Assembly (NCBI GenBank): GCA_040218535.1
Contig: JAVJRG010000009.1
Coordinates: 124,001-188,000, forward strand
Direction of reading: 5' to 3'
DNA from: Lacipirellulaceae bacterium
GTDB taxonomy: Bacteria; Planctomycetota; Planctomycetia; Pirellulales; Lacipirellulaceae
DNA: 64,000 nt
Positions 34,729 through 43,927 of this stretch are shown piece after piece. Positions within the stretch are counted from its first letter, which is position 1, and each line of letters begins with the position of its first letter. A program made the position numbers and the translations under genes. Under the pieces are notes generated by a model that searched no databases, was not told where the DNA came from, and saw only the letters and a list, made by a program, of their open reading frames with translations.

Positions 34729-34757
34729 TTGACAGCGCTTTCATTCAAGAATAGTCT
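34729..34757 (+). promoter_or_regulatory. LacI-type operator (site C) overlapping a TTGACA box
   Basis: TGACAGCGCTTTCA (34730-34743) differs from sites A, B and D by one base and from a perfect palindrome by one base. A consensus -35 box TTGACA (34729-34734) overlaps it. TAGTCT follows after 17 bp as a weak -10, pointing towards the glucanase gene at 34907. The site sits between the divergent lacI and glucanase genes, so one bound repressor could block both. Confidence 0.65.
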
Positions 34758-34906
34758 GGCATACATGCGTTTGTCAATGATTACCTGAGCCGCCACCTCG
34801 CTCACTTTCAATCTTTTTCAGCGCGCCCTAGACCTGTTTCTCTTCTCCACTGCGAAGGCCTCGCTCACCCGTGTTCGTTTATCCCGACATCAACGAGCTG
34901 AGAGCT

Positions 34907-36364
34907 ATGCTTCGCACGACGTTAACGGTCGGTTGTTTTTTTCTGCTTTCTCACGCTTGCCTTCATGCAAACGAGGTTTCCAAGCCTGCGATTCTTCGTA
35001 GCCCCGCAACGGAAAAAGTGCTCGATCACGAGTTTAGCACTGAAGACCAAGAGCTTCTCACGGAGATTCAGCGGGGCTGTTTCGAGTTCCTGTGGAAAGA
35101 AGTCGGCGATCCGGTCCCGCTCGTCAAAGATCGTTACACCAACGACATCGCATCGAGCTTAGCAGGCGTTGGTTTTCAACTGTCCGCGATTCCAATCGGT
35201 GTCGAACGTGGTTGGATCACTCGAGACCAAGGCGAAGAGCGAGCCAAGAAAATCCTGTCAGGCATCGTTTCCCGCGAAGATAATAAGAAGCACGGCATCT
35301 ACTTGCATTACGTTGATTTGAACACGGGGGGCATGCACAGCGATCCGCATCTGCAGGTACAGGCGAGCACAGTCGACCATGCGTTACTCCAAGCAGGTGC
35401 GATGACCGTGAGCGTCTACTTTGGCGGTGAGGTTCAAGCACTCGCCGACAAGTTAGTCGCCGACGCTAACTGGCAGATTTATCAACTTGAAAAGGACGGC
35501 CCGATCTCCTTTGGTTGGCGACCGGATGAGAAGAATAAACATGACCTCACCGGCCCCGGCGACTTCCGCCCCTGGACATGGTATAAGGCCAGTGCCGAGG
35601 AACATCTCGTGACTTTTCTCGCGGTCGGCGCTCCCAAACCGGAGCATGCCGTCGATCCAAAGGTTTACTACGGGTTGGAACGCGTGATCAAGCGACACAA
35701 GGACATGCCACCGTTTGCCGTCTCGTGGGGCAGTCAGGCGTTCACCTATTTCTTTGCCCATTGCTGGATCGACTACGATAAGTTCGCGGCAGACGACCCG
35801 CAAGCCTTCGGCGTCGACTACCCACCGATTGATTGGTTCGAGAACTCTCGCCGTGCGTTGCTAACTCATCGCCAACGGTGCCTTGAAGCCGCCAGCGAGT
35901 ACAAGTCTTTCGGCCCCAACCGCTGGGGCATGAGCCCGGCAGCCGATCTCAACGAAAAGGGCGAAATGAGCTACATCGTCCAGTCGATCAGGCCGAGCAT
36001 GGAAGGGACCGACAACTTCTGCGGCGGAACGGTCACCCCATACGCTGCCGGATCAGCGATCATGTTCATGCCTGAGGAATCGGTCGCTGCGTTGCGGGAG
36101 TTCCGTAATCTCAAGAACAAGGACGGCGAGCACATCGTCTGGCGACCTCTCGAAGAAGGCGGCTACGGGCTGCTCGACAGTTTCAATCTTGACCGTGAAG
36201 AACAACAGGGAACGCCTGACTACTTGAGCATCGACGACGGTCCAATGATTCTCGCCATCGAGAACGCACGCACCGGTTTGATCTGGGACTTATTCATGAG
36301 GCACCCAGCTGCGCAACGTGCCGTCGAGCGGCTCAAATGGAAGCGCGAGGACGCGATTGACTGA
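34907..36364 (+). CDS. Glycoamylase-like (PF10091/GH144-type) exported glucanase
   Basis: 485 residues from the ATG at 34907, which begins the signal peptide (MLRTTLTVGCFFLLSHACLHA); GAGAG is just upstream. The all-alpha barrel of the glycoamylase-like family is evident: DQELLTEIQRGCFEFLWKEVGD, VKDRYTNDIASSLAGVGFQLSAIPIGVERGWI, KHGIYLHYVDLNTG, QASTVDHALLQAGA (STVD at 154-157), FRPWTWYKASAEEHLV, FAHCWIDYDKF, WGMSPAADL, GTVTPYAAGSAIMFMPEESVAALREF. Characterised members of GH144 are endo-beta-1,2-glucanases. It probably cuts beta-1,2-glucan to sophorooligosaccharides in the periplasm. It overlaps the sugar symporter gene by 8 bp and is divergent from lacI and GH94, which supports this substrate; other beta-glucans remain possible. 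Confidence 0.8.
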   Translation: MLRTTLTVGCFFLLSHACLHANEVSKPAILRSPATEKVLDHEFSTEDQELLTEIQRGCFEFLWKEVGDPVPLVKDRYTNDIASSLAGVGFQLSAIPIGVERGWITRDQGEERAKKILSGIVSREDNKKHGIYLHYVDLNTGGMHSDPHLQVQASTVDHALLQAGAMTVSVYFGGEVQALADKLVADANWQIYQLEKDGPISFGWRPDEKNKHDLTGPGDFRPWTWYKASAEEHLVTFLAVGAPKPEHAVDPKVYYGLERVIKRHKDMPPFAVSWGSQAFTYFFAHCWIDYDKFAADDPQAFGVDYPPIDWFENSRRALLTHRQRCLEAASEYKSFGPNRWGMSPAADLNEKGEMSYIVQSIRPSMEGTDNFCGGTVTPYAAGSAIMFMPEESVAALREFRNLKNKDGEHIVWRPLEEGGYGLLDSFNLDREEQQGTPDYLSIDDGPMILAIENARTGLIWDLFMRHPAAQRAVERLKWKREDAID

Positions 36365-38165
36365 GCCCGCCCAAATTGAAAACAGCCCTTCGAGCGCTGC
36401 GGAAATAAGGCCACAAGGGCGAGTCTCGTGGACGCAACTTGTCGCCTACGGCAGTGGCGGAATTATCCCGATTGCTTTGTTCTACATTGCAGGCCAGATC
36501 ACCGCCCTGCTCGGAAATATCTCCTTAGGACTGAGCGCATTTTGGCTGGGTGCCATCCTCATGGTGCCACGACTGTGGGACGCGATCTCCGATCCGCTCA
36601 TGGGGCACATTACCGACAACACTCGTTCTCGGTGGGGACGACGGAAGCCGTACATTTTGATCGGCGGCATTGCGGTCGCCCTGAGCTTCGTTGCCATCTG
36701 GTGGGTTCCGCGAGGCGAATCAGTGCAAGCCTACTTTGGTAGCGAGTCTGCCTACAACTGGTTTCAACTGACATTCCTGCTCGGTGGTGTCCTCGTTTTC
36801 TTCACAGCATGTACCGTCTTTGAAATTCCTCACGGCGCGCTCGGGATGGAGATGACCGACGACTATCACGAACGGACACGGCTATTCAGTGCAAAAAGTT
36901 TCCTAGGAAACCTGTTCGCCATGGGCACGCCATGGTTGATCGCTTTGGCAAGCATGGAGTTCTTCTGCGGCCCAGGCGGCGATCCCATTGATGGAATGCG
37001 GTACGTTTCCATCGCCATTGCGGCGATCTTGATTCCGCTTTCGTTCTGGTGGTTCGCTACCCTCACTGAACCCGGGTTTCGAGTCGCACGCGATCAAGAG
37101 AAAACAGAACTCTGGAAAGATCTGAAATCAACTAGCAGCAACAAGAATTTCCTCAGACTTGTAGCGATTATTTTTACGCTCGCCCTGGGGTTCAATCTGG
37201 TCGGTAACTTTGCGAATTACATCAAGATTTTTTACCTCTACGGAGGGGACATCTCGTTAGCTTCCACGCTGCTAGGGATCGATGGTACTGTCTGGGCCGT
37301 CACCGCTCTGGTTGCCGTATTCCCGCTGAACTGGATCAGCGAGCGAATCGGCAAAAACCGGACGCTTATCGTTGCAATCCTGCTAATGTGCCTCGCCCAA
37401 TTTCTGAAAGTGTTCTGCTACAATCCCGACCTGCCCTACCTGGTACTCTTGCCGACGATGCTGCTCTCGGCAGGGATGCTCATGTTTTTTACGCTCGGCG
37501 CTTCAATGGTCGCAGACATCTGCGATGAGGATGAACTCAACACAGGCACCCGATCGGAAGGCAGTTACTACTCCGTTTTTTGGTGGTTCATCAAGATGGG
37601 GAGTGCGCTGGCCAGCTTGCTTACCGGCGCACTGTTGCTGTTTACCAACTTCGACGAGAAACAAAACGTCGCTGTCGATGAGTTGCGCGGGAGTATGCAG
37701 ACAATCGAGAGTGTTTTCAAGGAAGAGGAGGAGTCAGAGCCTGAGAAGAAACGGCAAGAGACGCTAGTAGAGCAAATGAAAGAAGCTCTCAAGGCACTCG
37801 ACAAGATCGAGAAACATTTTCAGCAGCGGCAAACAGTGCAGCAAGGCGACAATCAGCACTTGGAGAACATCCGGGCAGAACTAAAAGAGCTCCGCCCTTT
37901 GGTGCTAGAATTCGACGCGAGAAAGGACGAGTTTCTCGCGTCGTCAGAAGATCTCTTGAAGACGATCGAGCTTATTCTTGCAAAAACAGTTGCTGTGAAG
38001 CAGCAGTCCCCGACAACCCTTCTGCGATTGCGGGTCGTTGAAATCTGCTTGCCTTTGATACTGAGCGTTTTTTCTATATGGCTTACTCTTAAGTATCCGT
38101 TGACCGAGAAGCGTTGCTACGAGATCAAAGCGATCCTCGAACACCGCCGGGGCGATCCGTCCTAA
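36357..38165 (+). CDS. GPH-family sugar:cation symporter with a large coiled-coil insert
   Basis: 602 residues from a TTG at 36357 that has GAGG 6 nt upstream; it overlaps the glucanase stop by 8 bp, giving translational coupling. The MFS/GPH signature is clear: WTQLVAYGSGGIIPIALFYIAG, RLWDAISDPLMGHITDNTRSRWGRRKPYILIGG, TVFEIPHGALGMEMTDDYHERTRLFSAKSFLGN, SMVADICDEDELNTGTRSEGSYYSVFWWFIKMGSALA. It should import the oligosaccharides released by the glucanase. Odd point: about 124 mostly charged residues (about 432-555), predicted coiled coil (KEEEESEPEKKRQETLVEQMKEALKALDKIEKHF...NIRAELKELRP), are inserted before the last transmembrane helix. Normal GPH members have about 450-500 residues. Confidence 0.88.
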   Translation: MTEPAQIENSPSSAAEIRPQGRVSWTQLVAYGSGGIIPIALFYIAGQITALLGNISLGLSAFWLGAILMVPRLWDAISDPLMGHITDNTRSRWGRRKPYILIGGIAVALSFVAIWWVPRGESVQAYFGSESAYNWFQLTFLLGGVLVFFTACTVFEIPHGALGMEMTDDYHERTRLFSAKSFLGNLFAMGTPWLIALASMEFFCGPGGDPIDGMRYVSIAIAAILIPLSFWWFATLTEPGFRVARDQEKTELWKDLKSTSSNKNFLRLVAIIFTLALGFNLVGNFANYIKIFYLYGGDISLASTLLGIDGTVWAVTALVAVFPLNWISERIGKNRTLIVAILLMCLAQFLKVFCYNPDLPYLVLLPTMLLSAGMLMFFTLGASMVADICDEDELNTGTRSEGSYYSVFWWFIKMGSALASLLTGALLLFTNFDEKQNVAVDELRGSMQTIESVFKEEEESEPEKKRQETLVEQMKEALKALDKIEKHFQQRQTVQQGDNQHLENIRAELKELRPLVLEFDARKDEFLASSEDLLKTIELILAKTVAVKQQSPTTLLRLRVVEICLPLILSVFSIWLTLKYPLTEKRCYEIKAILEHRRGDPS

Positions 38166-38175
38166 GATAAATGCG

Positions 38176-39732
38176 CTAGGTTGGATCGTTGGTTGTCACT
38201 TCCAACTCGGTCCGCAAACGTTGCAACTCCTTTTCCATCGTCGACTGCTGATCGGCATACTCGGCTTTCCCGTAGACGCTATTCATTTCATCGGGGTCGG
38301 CTTCTAAGTCGAACAATTCCCACTCGTCGAGCTTGTAATAGTGGATGAGTTTCAGTCGACCGTTGGTTACACCGTAATGTTCGGCGACATTGTGGCCTCT
38401 GCCCTCGTAATAGTGGTAGTAGAACGACTTCCGCCAATCCTGCGGCGTCTGACCCTCAAGGATTGGCACCAAGCTGCGGCCTTGCATCTGTGCCGGAACC
38501 TCAACGTCGGCGATGTCGAGGAATGTCTCCGCAAAATCCAGATTCGACACAATCGATTTGCTGACCGTCCCCGGCTTGGTCTTTCCTGGCCAACGCACGA
38601 TCAAAGGGGTTCGCAACGATTGCTCATACATCCATCGTTTGTCGTACCAACCGTGTTCTCCCAAATAGAATCCTTGGTCGGAGGAGTAAATGACGATCGT
38701 ATTTTCAGCGAGTCCTTCCTTGTCGAGATAGTCAAGAAGCGTGCCCACACTATCGTCGACACCTGCCGCACAAGCTAAGTAATCTTGCATGTAGCGTTGG
38801 TACTTCCAGCGGACCAATTCCTTACCTTCGAGTTTCCCCTCGTAAAGCAGCCTATTCTTTCGATCGATTGCAGGCTCGAACTTGGCCTTCTGCCTCGTTG
38901 TCATTTTGCCGTAGAACCAGTTTCGATCGTTGGTCCCATTAGGAGGGTTTTTTTCGTCTTGCTTCCAAGCCTTTAAGTCAGCGGCACGCGTGTTCATATG
39001 GTCGGAGATACGCATTGTTGCGTTGCGAGCAGCTGAAGCGCGATTCTCATAATCATCAAACAGTGTCTTTGGTTCGGGAAACTCGTGGTCGGCAAAGTCG
39101 TTGATATGATCCAGTCCTGGGTCCCAAGGACGATGCGGTGCTTTATGCTGCATCATGATCATAAAGGGCTTGTTGGGATCGCGACCTTCATTCAGCCACT
39201 GCAGCGTGTAGCGTGTCACCAAGTCGGTCGTGTAGCCGACATGCTGCGTTTCACCTAAAGGCCCCATGAACTTTGATTGGTAGTAGTAGCCCTGCCCCTT
39301 GATCAGATTCCAATGATCGAAACCCTGTGGGTGGGTCTTGTGCCCCAGGTGCCACTTGCCAACGATCGCCGTTTGGTAGCCGGCCTGTTGAAGTAGTTTC
39401 GGGAACGTCAGTTGGCTGTTGTCGAACTCTTCACCATTGCCGTAAAAGCCGTTCTTGTGACTGTATTTCCCCGTGAGAATGCACGCACGACTTGGCCCGC
39501 AGATCGAGTTCGTCACATAGCAGCGATCAAACCGCATTCCCTCGCTAGCAATTCGATCGATATGGGGCGTAGTGGTCAGTTCCGACCCATAGGCACTGAT
39601 CGCCTGATAGGCATGGTCGTCAGAGAAAATGAAGACGATATTGGGCCGCTCAACTGCAAGAGCATGGTTCAGGAAGAGCAGGCATGAAAGCGCTTGCAAC
39701 AATCGTGCGGGAAAGACTGAAATAGGCTTCAT
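38176..39732 (-). CDS. Formylglycine-dependent sulfatase, exported
   Basis: 518 residues with a signal peptide ([16 protein letters not shown]). The alkaline-phosphatase-like sulfatase fold has the metal ligands in [15 protein letters not shown] (Asp38, Asp39) and the Cys-type signature [21 protein letters not shown], with Cys78 as the residue converted to formylglycine. Other family blocks are [73 protein letters not shown], and the C-terminal [17 protein letters not shown]. It removes sulfate from a sulfated glycan outside the cytoplasm. It is convergent with the symporter (10-bp gap). A LacI-type operator match lies inside its signal-peptide codons (39685-39698), so it may belong to the same regulon. 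Confidence 0.93.
   Translation of the reverse strand: MKPISVFPARLLQALSCLLFLNHALAVERPNIVFIFSDDHAYQAISAYGSELTTTPHIDRIASEGMRFDRCYVTNSICGPSRACILTGKYSHKNGFYGNGEEFDNSQLTFPKLLQQAGYQTAIVGKWHLGHKTHPQGFDHWNLIKGQGYYYQSKFMGPLGETQHVGYTTDLVTRYTLQWLNEGRDPNKPFMIMMQHKAPHRPWDPGLDHINDFADHEFPEPKTLFDDYENRASAARNATMRISDHMNTRAADLKAWKQDEKNPPNGTNDRNWFYGKMTTRQKAKFEPAIDRKNRLLYEGKLEGKELVRWKYQRYMQDYLACAAGVDDSVGTLLDYLDKEGLAENTIVIYSSDQGFYLGEHGWYDKRWMYEQSLRTPLIVRWPGKTKPGTVSKSIVSNLDFAETFLDIADVEVPAQMQGRSLVPILEGQTPQDWRKSFYYHYYEGRGHNVAEHYGVTNGRLKLIHYYKLDEWELFDLEADPDEMNSVYGKAEYADQQSTMEKELQRLRTELEVTTNDPT
39685..39698. promoter_or_regulatory. LacI-type operator match inside the sulfatase start (site D)
   Basis: The reverse complement reads TGCAAGCGCTTTCA, identical to sites A and B. 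It lies 35-48 bp downstream of the sulfatase start codon, within the signal-peptide codons. Roadblock operators at such positions are known for LacI-type repressors. Coincidence is less likely given the exact match, but coding position lowers confidence. Confidence 0.5.
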
Positions 39733-39932
39733 GGGTGACTCGGGGAGAGAGAAGGAAGGTCGCTAGAAAACGCCGATTTTTGGAATTCCATCATGCCCTA
39801 GGATAGCGGTCCCGAACGCCGCAAACAAGCAATTCAGCCAAACCGAGAAACTACGGAACTTGCTGTCATTGCCAGTGTTTCACCTCTTAGAACGCCACTC
39901 CAGGCAACGAACTCTCCGACCCTCGCAGCCCT

Positions 39933-42542
39933 ATGAACGCTCGATCTCATTACGCCGCTGTCCTAATAGTCCTCGCTCTAGCGGTGGGCAGAAGCGATGC
40001 GGCAGAAGCCCCGGGGGAGGAACTCACCACGGAGCAGATCAACTTCTTCGAGTCGAAAATCCGGCCGGTTCTCGTGCGGGAATGTTATTCCTGCCACTCG
40101 AACAAAACGGGCAGCATCCGCGGCGGGCTACGGCTGGATACACGTGATGTCATGCGGGAAGGGGGTGACAGTGGGCCCGCGATCGTTCCGGGTAGTCTTG
40201 ATGAAAGCTTGATCTACGGGGCGATCACTCATCAAGATTTCGTGATGCCACCCAAGCGAAAGCTACCTCAGAAAGTGATTGACGACTTTCGCACGTGGAT
40301 TGAAATGGGGGCACCTGATCCGCGCGTGACGACCATCGCTGAGATCAAGTCGTCGATCTCTGAAGAAGACATCCAGCAAGCGAAGAAGACTTTTTGGGCT
40401 TACCAACCTCCCCAAGCTTCAACGCCACCCAATGTCGAAGATACAACTTGGCCCAAGACTGAGATCGACCAATTCATCCTCGCCAAGCTCGAACAGGCGA
40501 ACATAGAGCCCACCGAAGACACCGAGGTTACCAAGTTGCTGCGTCGATTGCACTTCGACCTCGTCGGCCTGCCACCTTCGCCACCGCAGATCGCGCAATT
40601 CACGAAAGCGTGGAACAAGGATTCTGAGCAAGCGGTTGCCGACGTGGTTGATGAGTTGCTCGCCAGCGGACAATACGGCGAACGGTGGGGACGCCATTGG
40701 TTGGATGTCGTTCGCTTTGCCGAGTCAACAGGCAATGCCGTCAACATGACCTTCCCTCATGCCTGGCGGTATCGCGACTACGTCATCGATTCATTTAACG
40801 CGGATAAGCCGTTCGACAGATTCATCCAGGAGCAGCTCGCCGGCGACTTGCTTCCCGCCGAAACCGACGAAACCTGGGCGAAGAACTTGATCGCCACGGG
40901 TTTCCTGGCAGTCGGCACCAAAAACATTAACGAGCAAGCTCGTGCTCAATTCACAGCAGACGTTGTCGACGAACAGATCGACGCCACCACACGGGTTTTC
41001 CTAGGAACTTCCGTTGCCTGTGCTCGCTGTCATGATCACAAGTTCGATGCCATCCCTCAGAGCGACTACTACGCGATGGCGGGCATCTTCGGCAGCACGG
41101 ACACCTACTTTGGAAACCCGTCGTCGAACCTCATCCGCAGACCGCAAGCCCGCCAGGCAAGCAGTTTGATCTTGCTGCCTGTCGAAGATCCCAATCCCTA
41201 CGATAAACGCTACACTCCAGAAGAGTTGGATGATCTCCGCGGGGAAGTTGCCAACAAGCAGCGACAGCTCTTTGAACTGCGTCAGCAAGGGGCGAACAAC
41301 GCTCAACTCAGGCGGCTGATTAACGTCATTCAGATGTCGCAGCTTGTCGATAAGCTGGCCGTTGTCGATGAGAAAGGCAACCCCCTGAGCTACTGCATGG
41401 GCGTCCAAGATACCCAGGCACCGCGTGATGCTCGCATTCTCGTCCGAGGCGAAATCGACGAGCCTGGCCAAACGGTTGAGCGAGGATTCCCTCAGGTCTT
41501 GTCCAACAGTCAGACCTCGCTGCCAAGCGACGCCAGTGGCCGTCTGCAAATGGCCCAATGGATCGCCAGCGACAAGAATCCGCTCACGGCCCGGGTGATG
41601 GTCAACCGCATTTGGCAACACTTGCTTGGTCACGGTTTGGTGCGATCACCAGATAACTTTGGCGTGACGGGCCAACCTCCGACACACCCTGAGCTGCTAG
41701 ATCATCTGGCCACTGAGTTCGTCAACTCCGGCTGGTCCGTGAAACACATGGTGCGGGCGATTATGACTTCGCGAGTCTATCGCTTGGCGTCAACCTATGA
41801 TGAACACTCTCACAACCTCGATCCTGAGAACACTCTGCTCTGGCGGGCCAATCCGCGCCGCCTCGATGCCGAGGCGATTCGCGACACCATGCTGGCCATC
41901 AGTGGTGAACTCGATCTCCAGCGGCCGCGTGGTTCGGAAGTCGCCAAAGCGGGATACGTTCGCGTGCAGAATGGCGTACTCGGGAACGTTCGGGACGCAG
42001 TCCAGCGAATCGGAGGGCGCGAGTTAATCGCTACGGCTATGAACGCGCGGAACGCCCAAACTCGTGGGAATCGAAACATGAGCCGCGCCGAGCGACGGGC
42101 TCTCGGTCGAGAGGCAGTCATCAACAAAGTCACCAGTTTGTTAGACATGGAGGAAGCCGTCTATCGCAGCGTCTACTTGCCGATCGTCCGTGATGCGACG
42201 CCTCGCTCGTTACACGTGTTCGACTTTGCGGATTCCAACGCAGTCGTCGGTGCGAGAGATGCTTCCAACACGGCGGATCAGGCTCTCTACCTCATGAACA
42301 ATCCCTTTGTGATCCAGCAAAGTGAGGCGTTGGCAGAACGCATCGAGAAGATGAGCTCACGCCCCAACCGTCAAATCGAAATCGCGTTTCTGTTCGCCTA
42401 CGGACGCCGTCCCACGGCCGGCGAGCAGGTGGCGGCAAATTCCTTTATTGATGATTTCTCCAAATCGAAAACTCGCCAGGAAACCCTAGCGGCCTTGTGC
42501 CAGAGTTTGTTTGCTTCGGCTGAGTTCCGATACGTGTACTAG
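39933..42542 (+). CDS. PSCyt1-DUF1549-DUF1553 protein
   Basis: 869 residues. A signal peptide (HYAAVLIVLALAVGRSDA) precedes a planctomycete cytochrome-C-like domain with CYSCH (residues 51-55), RGGLRLDTRDVMREGGDSGPAIVPG and VMPPKRKLPQKVIDDFRTWIEMGAPDPR. DUF1549 (TEIDQFILAKLEQANIEPTEDTEVTKLLRRLHFDLVGLPP...CARCHDHKFDAIPQSDYYAMAGIFGST) and DUF1553 (RVMVNRIWQHLLGHGLVRSPDNFGVTGQPPTHPELLDHLA...RRLDAEAIRDTMLAISGELD) follow. It is probably periplasmic or surface-located. The haem-binding-like CXXCH suggests redox or metal use, but no biochemical function is established. It is followed by its DUF1501 partner after 20 bp. The start lacks a clear ribosome site. Confidence 0.93.
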   Translation: MNARSHYAAVLIVLALAVGRSDAAEAPGEELTTEQINFFESKIRPVLVRECYSCHSNKTGSIRGGLRLDTRDVMREGGDSGPAIVPGSLDESLIYGAITHQDFVMPPKRKLPQKVIDDFRTWIEMGAPDPRVTTIAEIKSSISEEDIQQAKKTFWAYQPPQASTPPNVEDTTWPKTEIDQFILAKLEQANIEPTEDTEVTKLLRRLHFDLVGLPPSPPQIAQFTKAWNKDSEQAVADVVDELLASGQYGERWGRHWLDVVRFAESTGNAVNMTFPHAWRYRDYVIDSFNADKPFDRFIQEQLAGDLLPAETDETWAKNLIATGFLAVGTKNINEQARAQFTADVVDEQIDATTRVFLGTSVACARCHDHKFDAIPQSDYYAMAGIFGSTDTYFGNPSSNLIRRPQARQASSLILLPVEDPNPYDKRYTPEELDDLRGEVANKQRQLFELRQQGANNAQLRRLINVIQMSQLVDKLAVVDEKGNPLSYCMGVQDTQAPRDARILVRGEIDEPGQTVERGFPQVLSNSQTSLPSDASGRLQMAQWIASDKNPLTARVMVNRIWQHLLGHGLVRSPDNFGVTGQPPTHPELLDHLATEFVNSGWSVKHMVRAIMTSRVYRLASTYDEHSHNLDPENTLLWRANPRRLDAEAIRDTMLAISGELDLQRPRGSEVAKAGYVRVQNGVLGNVRDAVQRIGGRELIATAMNARNAQTRGNRNMSRAERRALGREAVINKVTSLLDMEEAVYRSVYLPIVRDATPRSLHVFDFADSNAVVGARDASNTADQALYLMNNPFVIQQSEALAERIEKMSSRPNRQIEIAFLFAYGRRPTAGEQVAANSFIDDFSKSKTRQETLAALCQSLFASAEFRYVY

Positions 42543-42562
42543 CCAACCGACGGACGATAATC

Positions 42563-43927
42563 ATGTTCTCACGACGTCAAATCCTTCAAGCCGCTTCTTC
42601 GGGATTCGGCTACTTGGCATTTGCTGGTCTCAGCAGCGCGCTGGCTGCGAAAGAGGCGAAGAGTCTCAATCCCTTATCACCAAAAGCTCCGCACTTCCCT
42701 GCGACGGCTAAGCGGGTGATCTTTCTCTTCATGCAGGGCGGTCCTTCGCACGTTGATACGTTCGACTACAAGCCGCAGCTCTCAAAGGATCACGGTAAAC
42801 AAGGCAAGTACGGAGGCTCGTTGCTGGGATCGCCTTTCGAGTTCCATCAACGTGGTGACAGCGGTCTATGGATCTCTGAACTCTTCAAGAATGTTGGCAA
42901 TCATGCGGACGATCTCACCCTCATCCGCGGGATGCAGTGCGATCAACCGGTGCATCCGAACGCAACGATCCAGATGCACACAGGCACTGCCCAGTTTATT
43001 CGCCCCTCGCTCGGCTCGTGGACCGTCTACGGGCTTGGCACCGAGAATGAAAGTATGCCGGGATTCATCTCAATGAGCCCCGCCAATGGTGCGGGCACCT
43101 ATGCCAGCGCGTTCCTGCCATCCGTATATAGCGGCGCTCGCATCGGTCGCGGGGGTCGTCGCGGAATGCCGGCTGCAGGTGGCGAGACGGTTCCCGATAT
43201 CAAGAGCCCTCATCTCGACGAGCGGCTCCAACGTCGGCAGCTCGACTTCGTTCAAGCACTCAATCGAGAGAAACTTGCACGCGAACAGGTTCACCCGGAG
43301 GTTGAAGGAGCGATTGAATCGTTCGAGCTCGCCTTCCGCATGCAGGGCGAAATGCCCGAACTCATGGATCTCTCGGGCGAGACGAAAGAGACCCTCGCAA
43401 TGTATGGCGTCAACGAAGGACCAACCGATAATTTCGGTAAGCAGTGTCTGCTCGCCCGCCGTTTCGCAGAAGCGGGAGTGCGTTTTATCGAAGTGACCTT
43501 CGGAGGCTGGGATCAGCATGCCAATCTGACCACCACCTTGCGAACCCGTGCCGAAGCCGTCGACAAACCGATTGCCGGTTTGCTTCAAGACCTCAAGCAA
43601 CGCGATCTGCTCAAAGACACGCTCGTGATCTGGGGCGGCGAGTTCGGCCGAACGCCTGCGTCACAGGGCCCCGATGGACGCAACCATAACAACAAGGGTT
43701 TCACCACTTGGATGGCCGGCGGCGGCGTGAAGGGCGGTTTCAGCTATGGGGCAACCGACGAACACGGCTACGAAGCGGTCGACCGACCCTGCCATGTCCA
43801 CGACTGGCACGCCACGATCTTGCATCTGCTAGGCCTCGACCACGAACAGCTCACGTACCGTTACGGTGGACGCGACTATCGGCTGACCGATGTCCATGGG
43901 AATGTGGCGAAAGAGATTATCGCCTAA
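42563..43927 (+). CDS. DUF1501 protein, Tat-exported
   Basis: 454 residues. The twin-arginine signal is FSRRQILQAASSGFGYLAFAGLSSALA. Family motifs are [111 protein letters not shown] and LTDVHGNVAKEIIA. A Gly/Arg-rich patch (RIGRGGRRGMPAAGG) is present near residue 195. It pairs with the PSCyt1-DUF1549-DUF1553 gene upstream. Its stop codon overlaps that of the convergent DUF1501 gene (CTAA), so the two operons end on the same four bases. Confidence 0.94.
   Translation: MFSRRQILQAASSGFGYLAFAGLSSALAAKEAKSLNPLSPKAPHFPATAKRVIFLFMQGGPSHVDTFDYKPQLSKDHGKQGKYGGSLLGSPFEFHQRGDSGLWISELFKNVGNHADDLTLIRGMQCDQPVHPNATIQMHTGTAQFIRPSLGSWTVYGLGTENESMPGFISMSPANGAGTYASAFLPSVYSGARIGRGGRRGMPAAGGETVPDIKSPHLDERLQRRQLDFVQALNREKLAREQVHPEVEGAIESFELAFRMQGEMPELMDLSGETKETLAMYGVNEGPTDNFGKQCLLARRFAEAGVRFIEVTFGGWDQHANLTTTLRTRAEAVDKPIAGLLQDLKQRDLLKDTLVIWGGEFGRTPASQGPDGRNHNNKGFTTWMAGGGVKGGFSYGATDEHGYEAVDRPCHVHDWHATILHLLGLDHEQLTYRYGGRDYRLTDVHGNVAKEIIA

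Noticed and set aside
34641-34811. N-terminal extension of the LacI protein by about 57 residues
   Set aside because: The extra sequence has no LacI homology, would cover the operator, and the helix-turn-helix should be at the very N-terminus.
41001-41633. 210-residue open frame antisense to the DUF1549/1553 gene
   Set aside because: Codon-bias shadow; the sense frame has clear family motifs.
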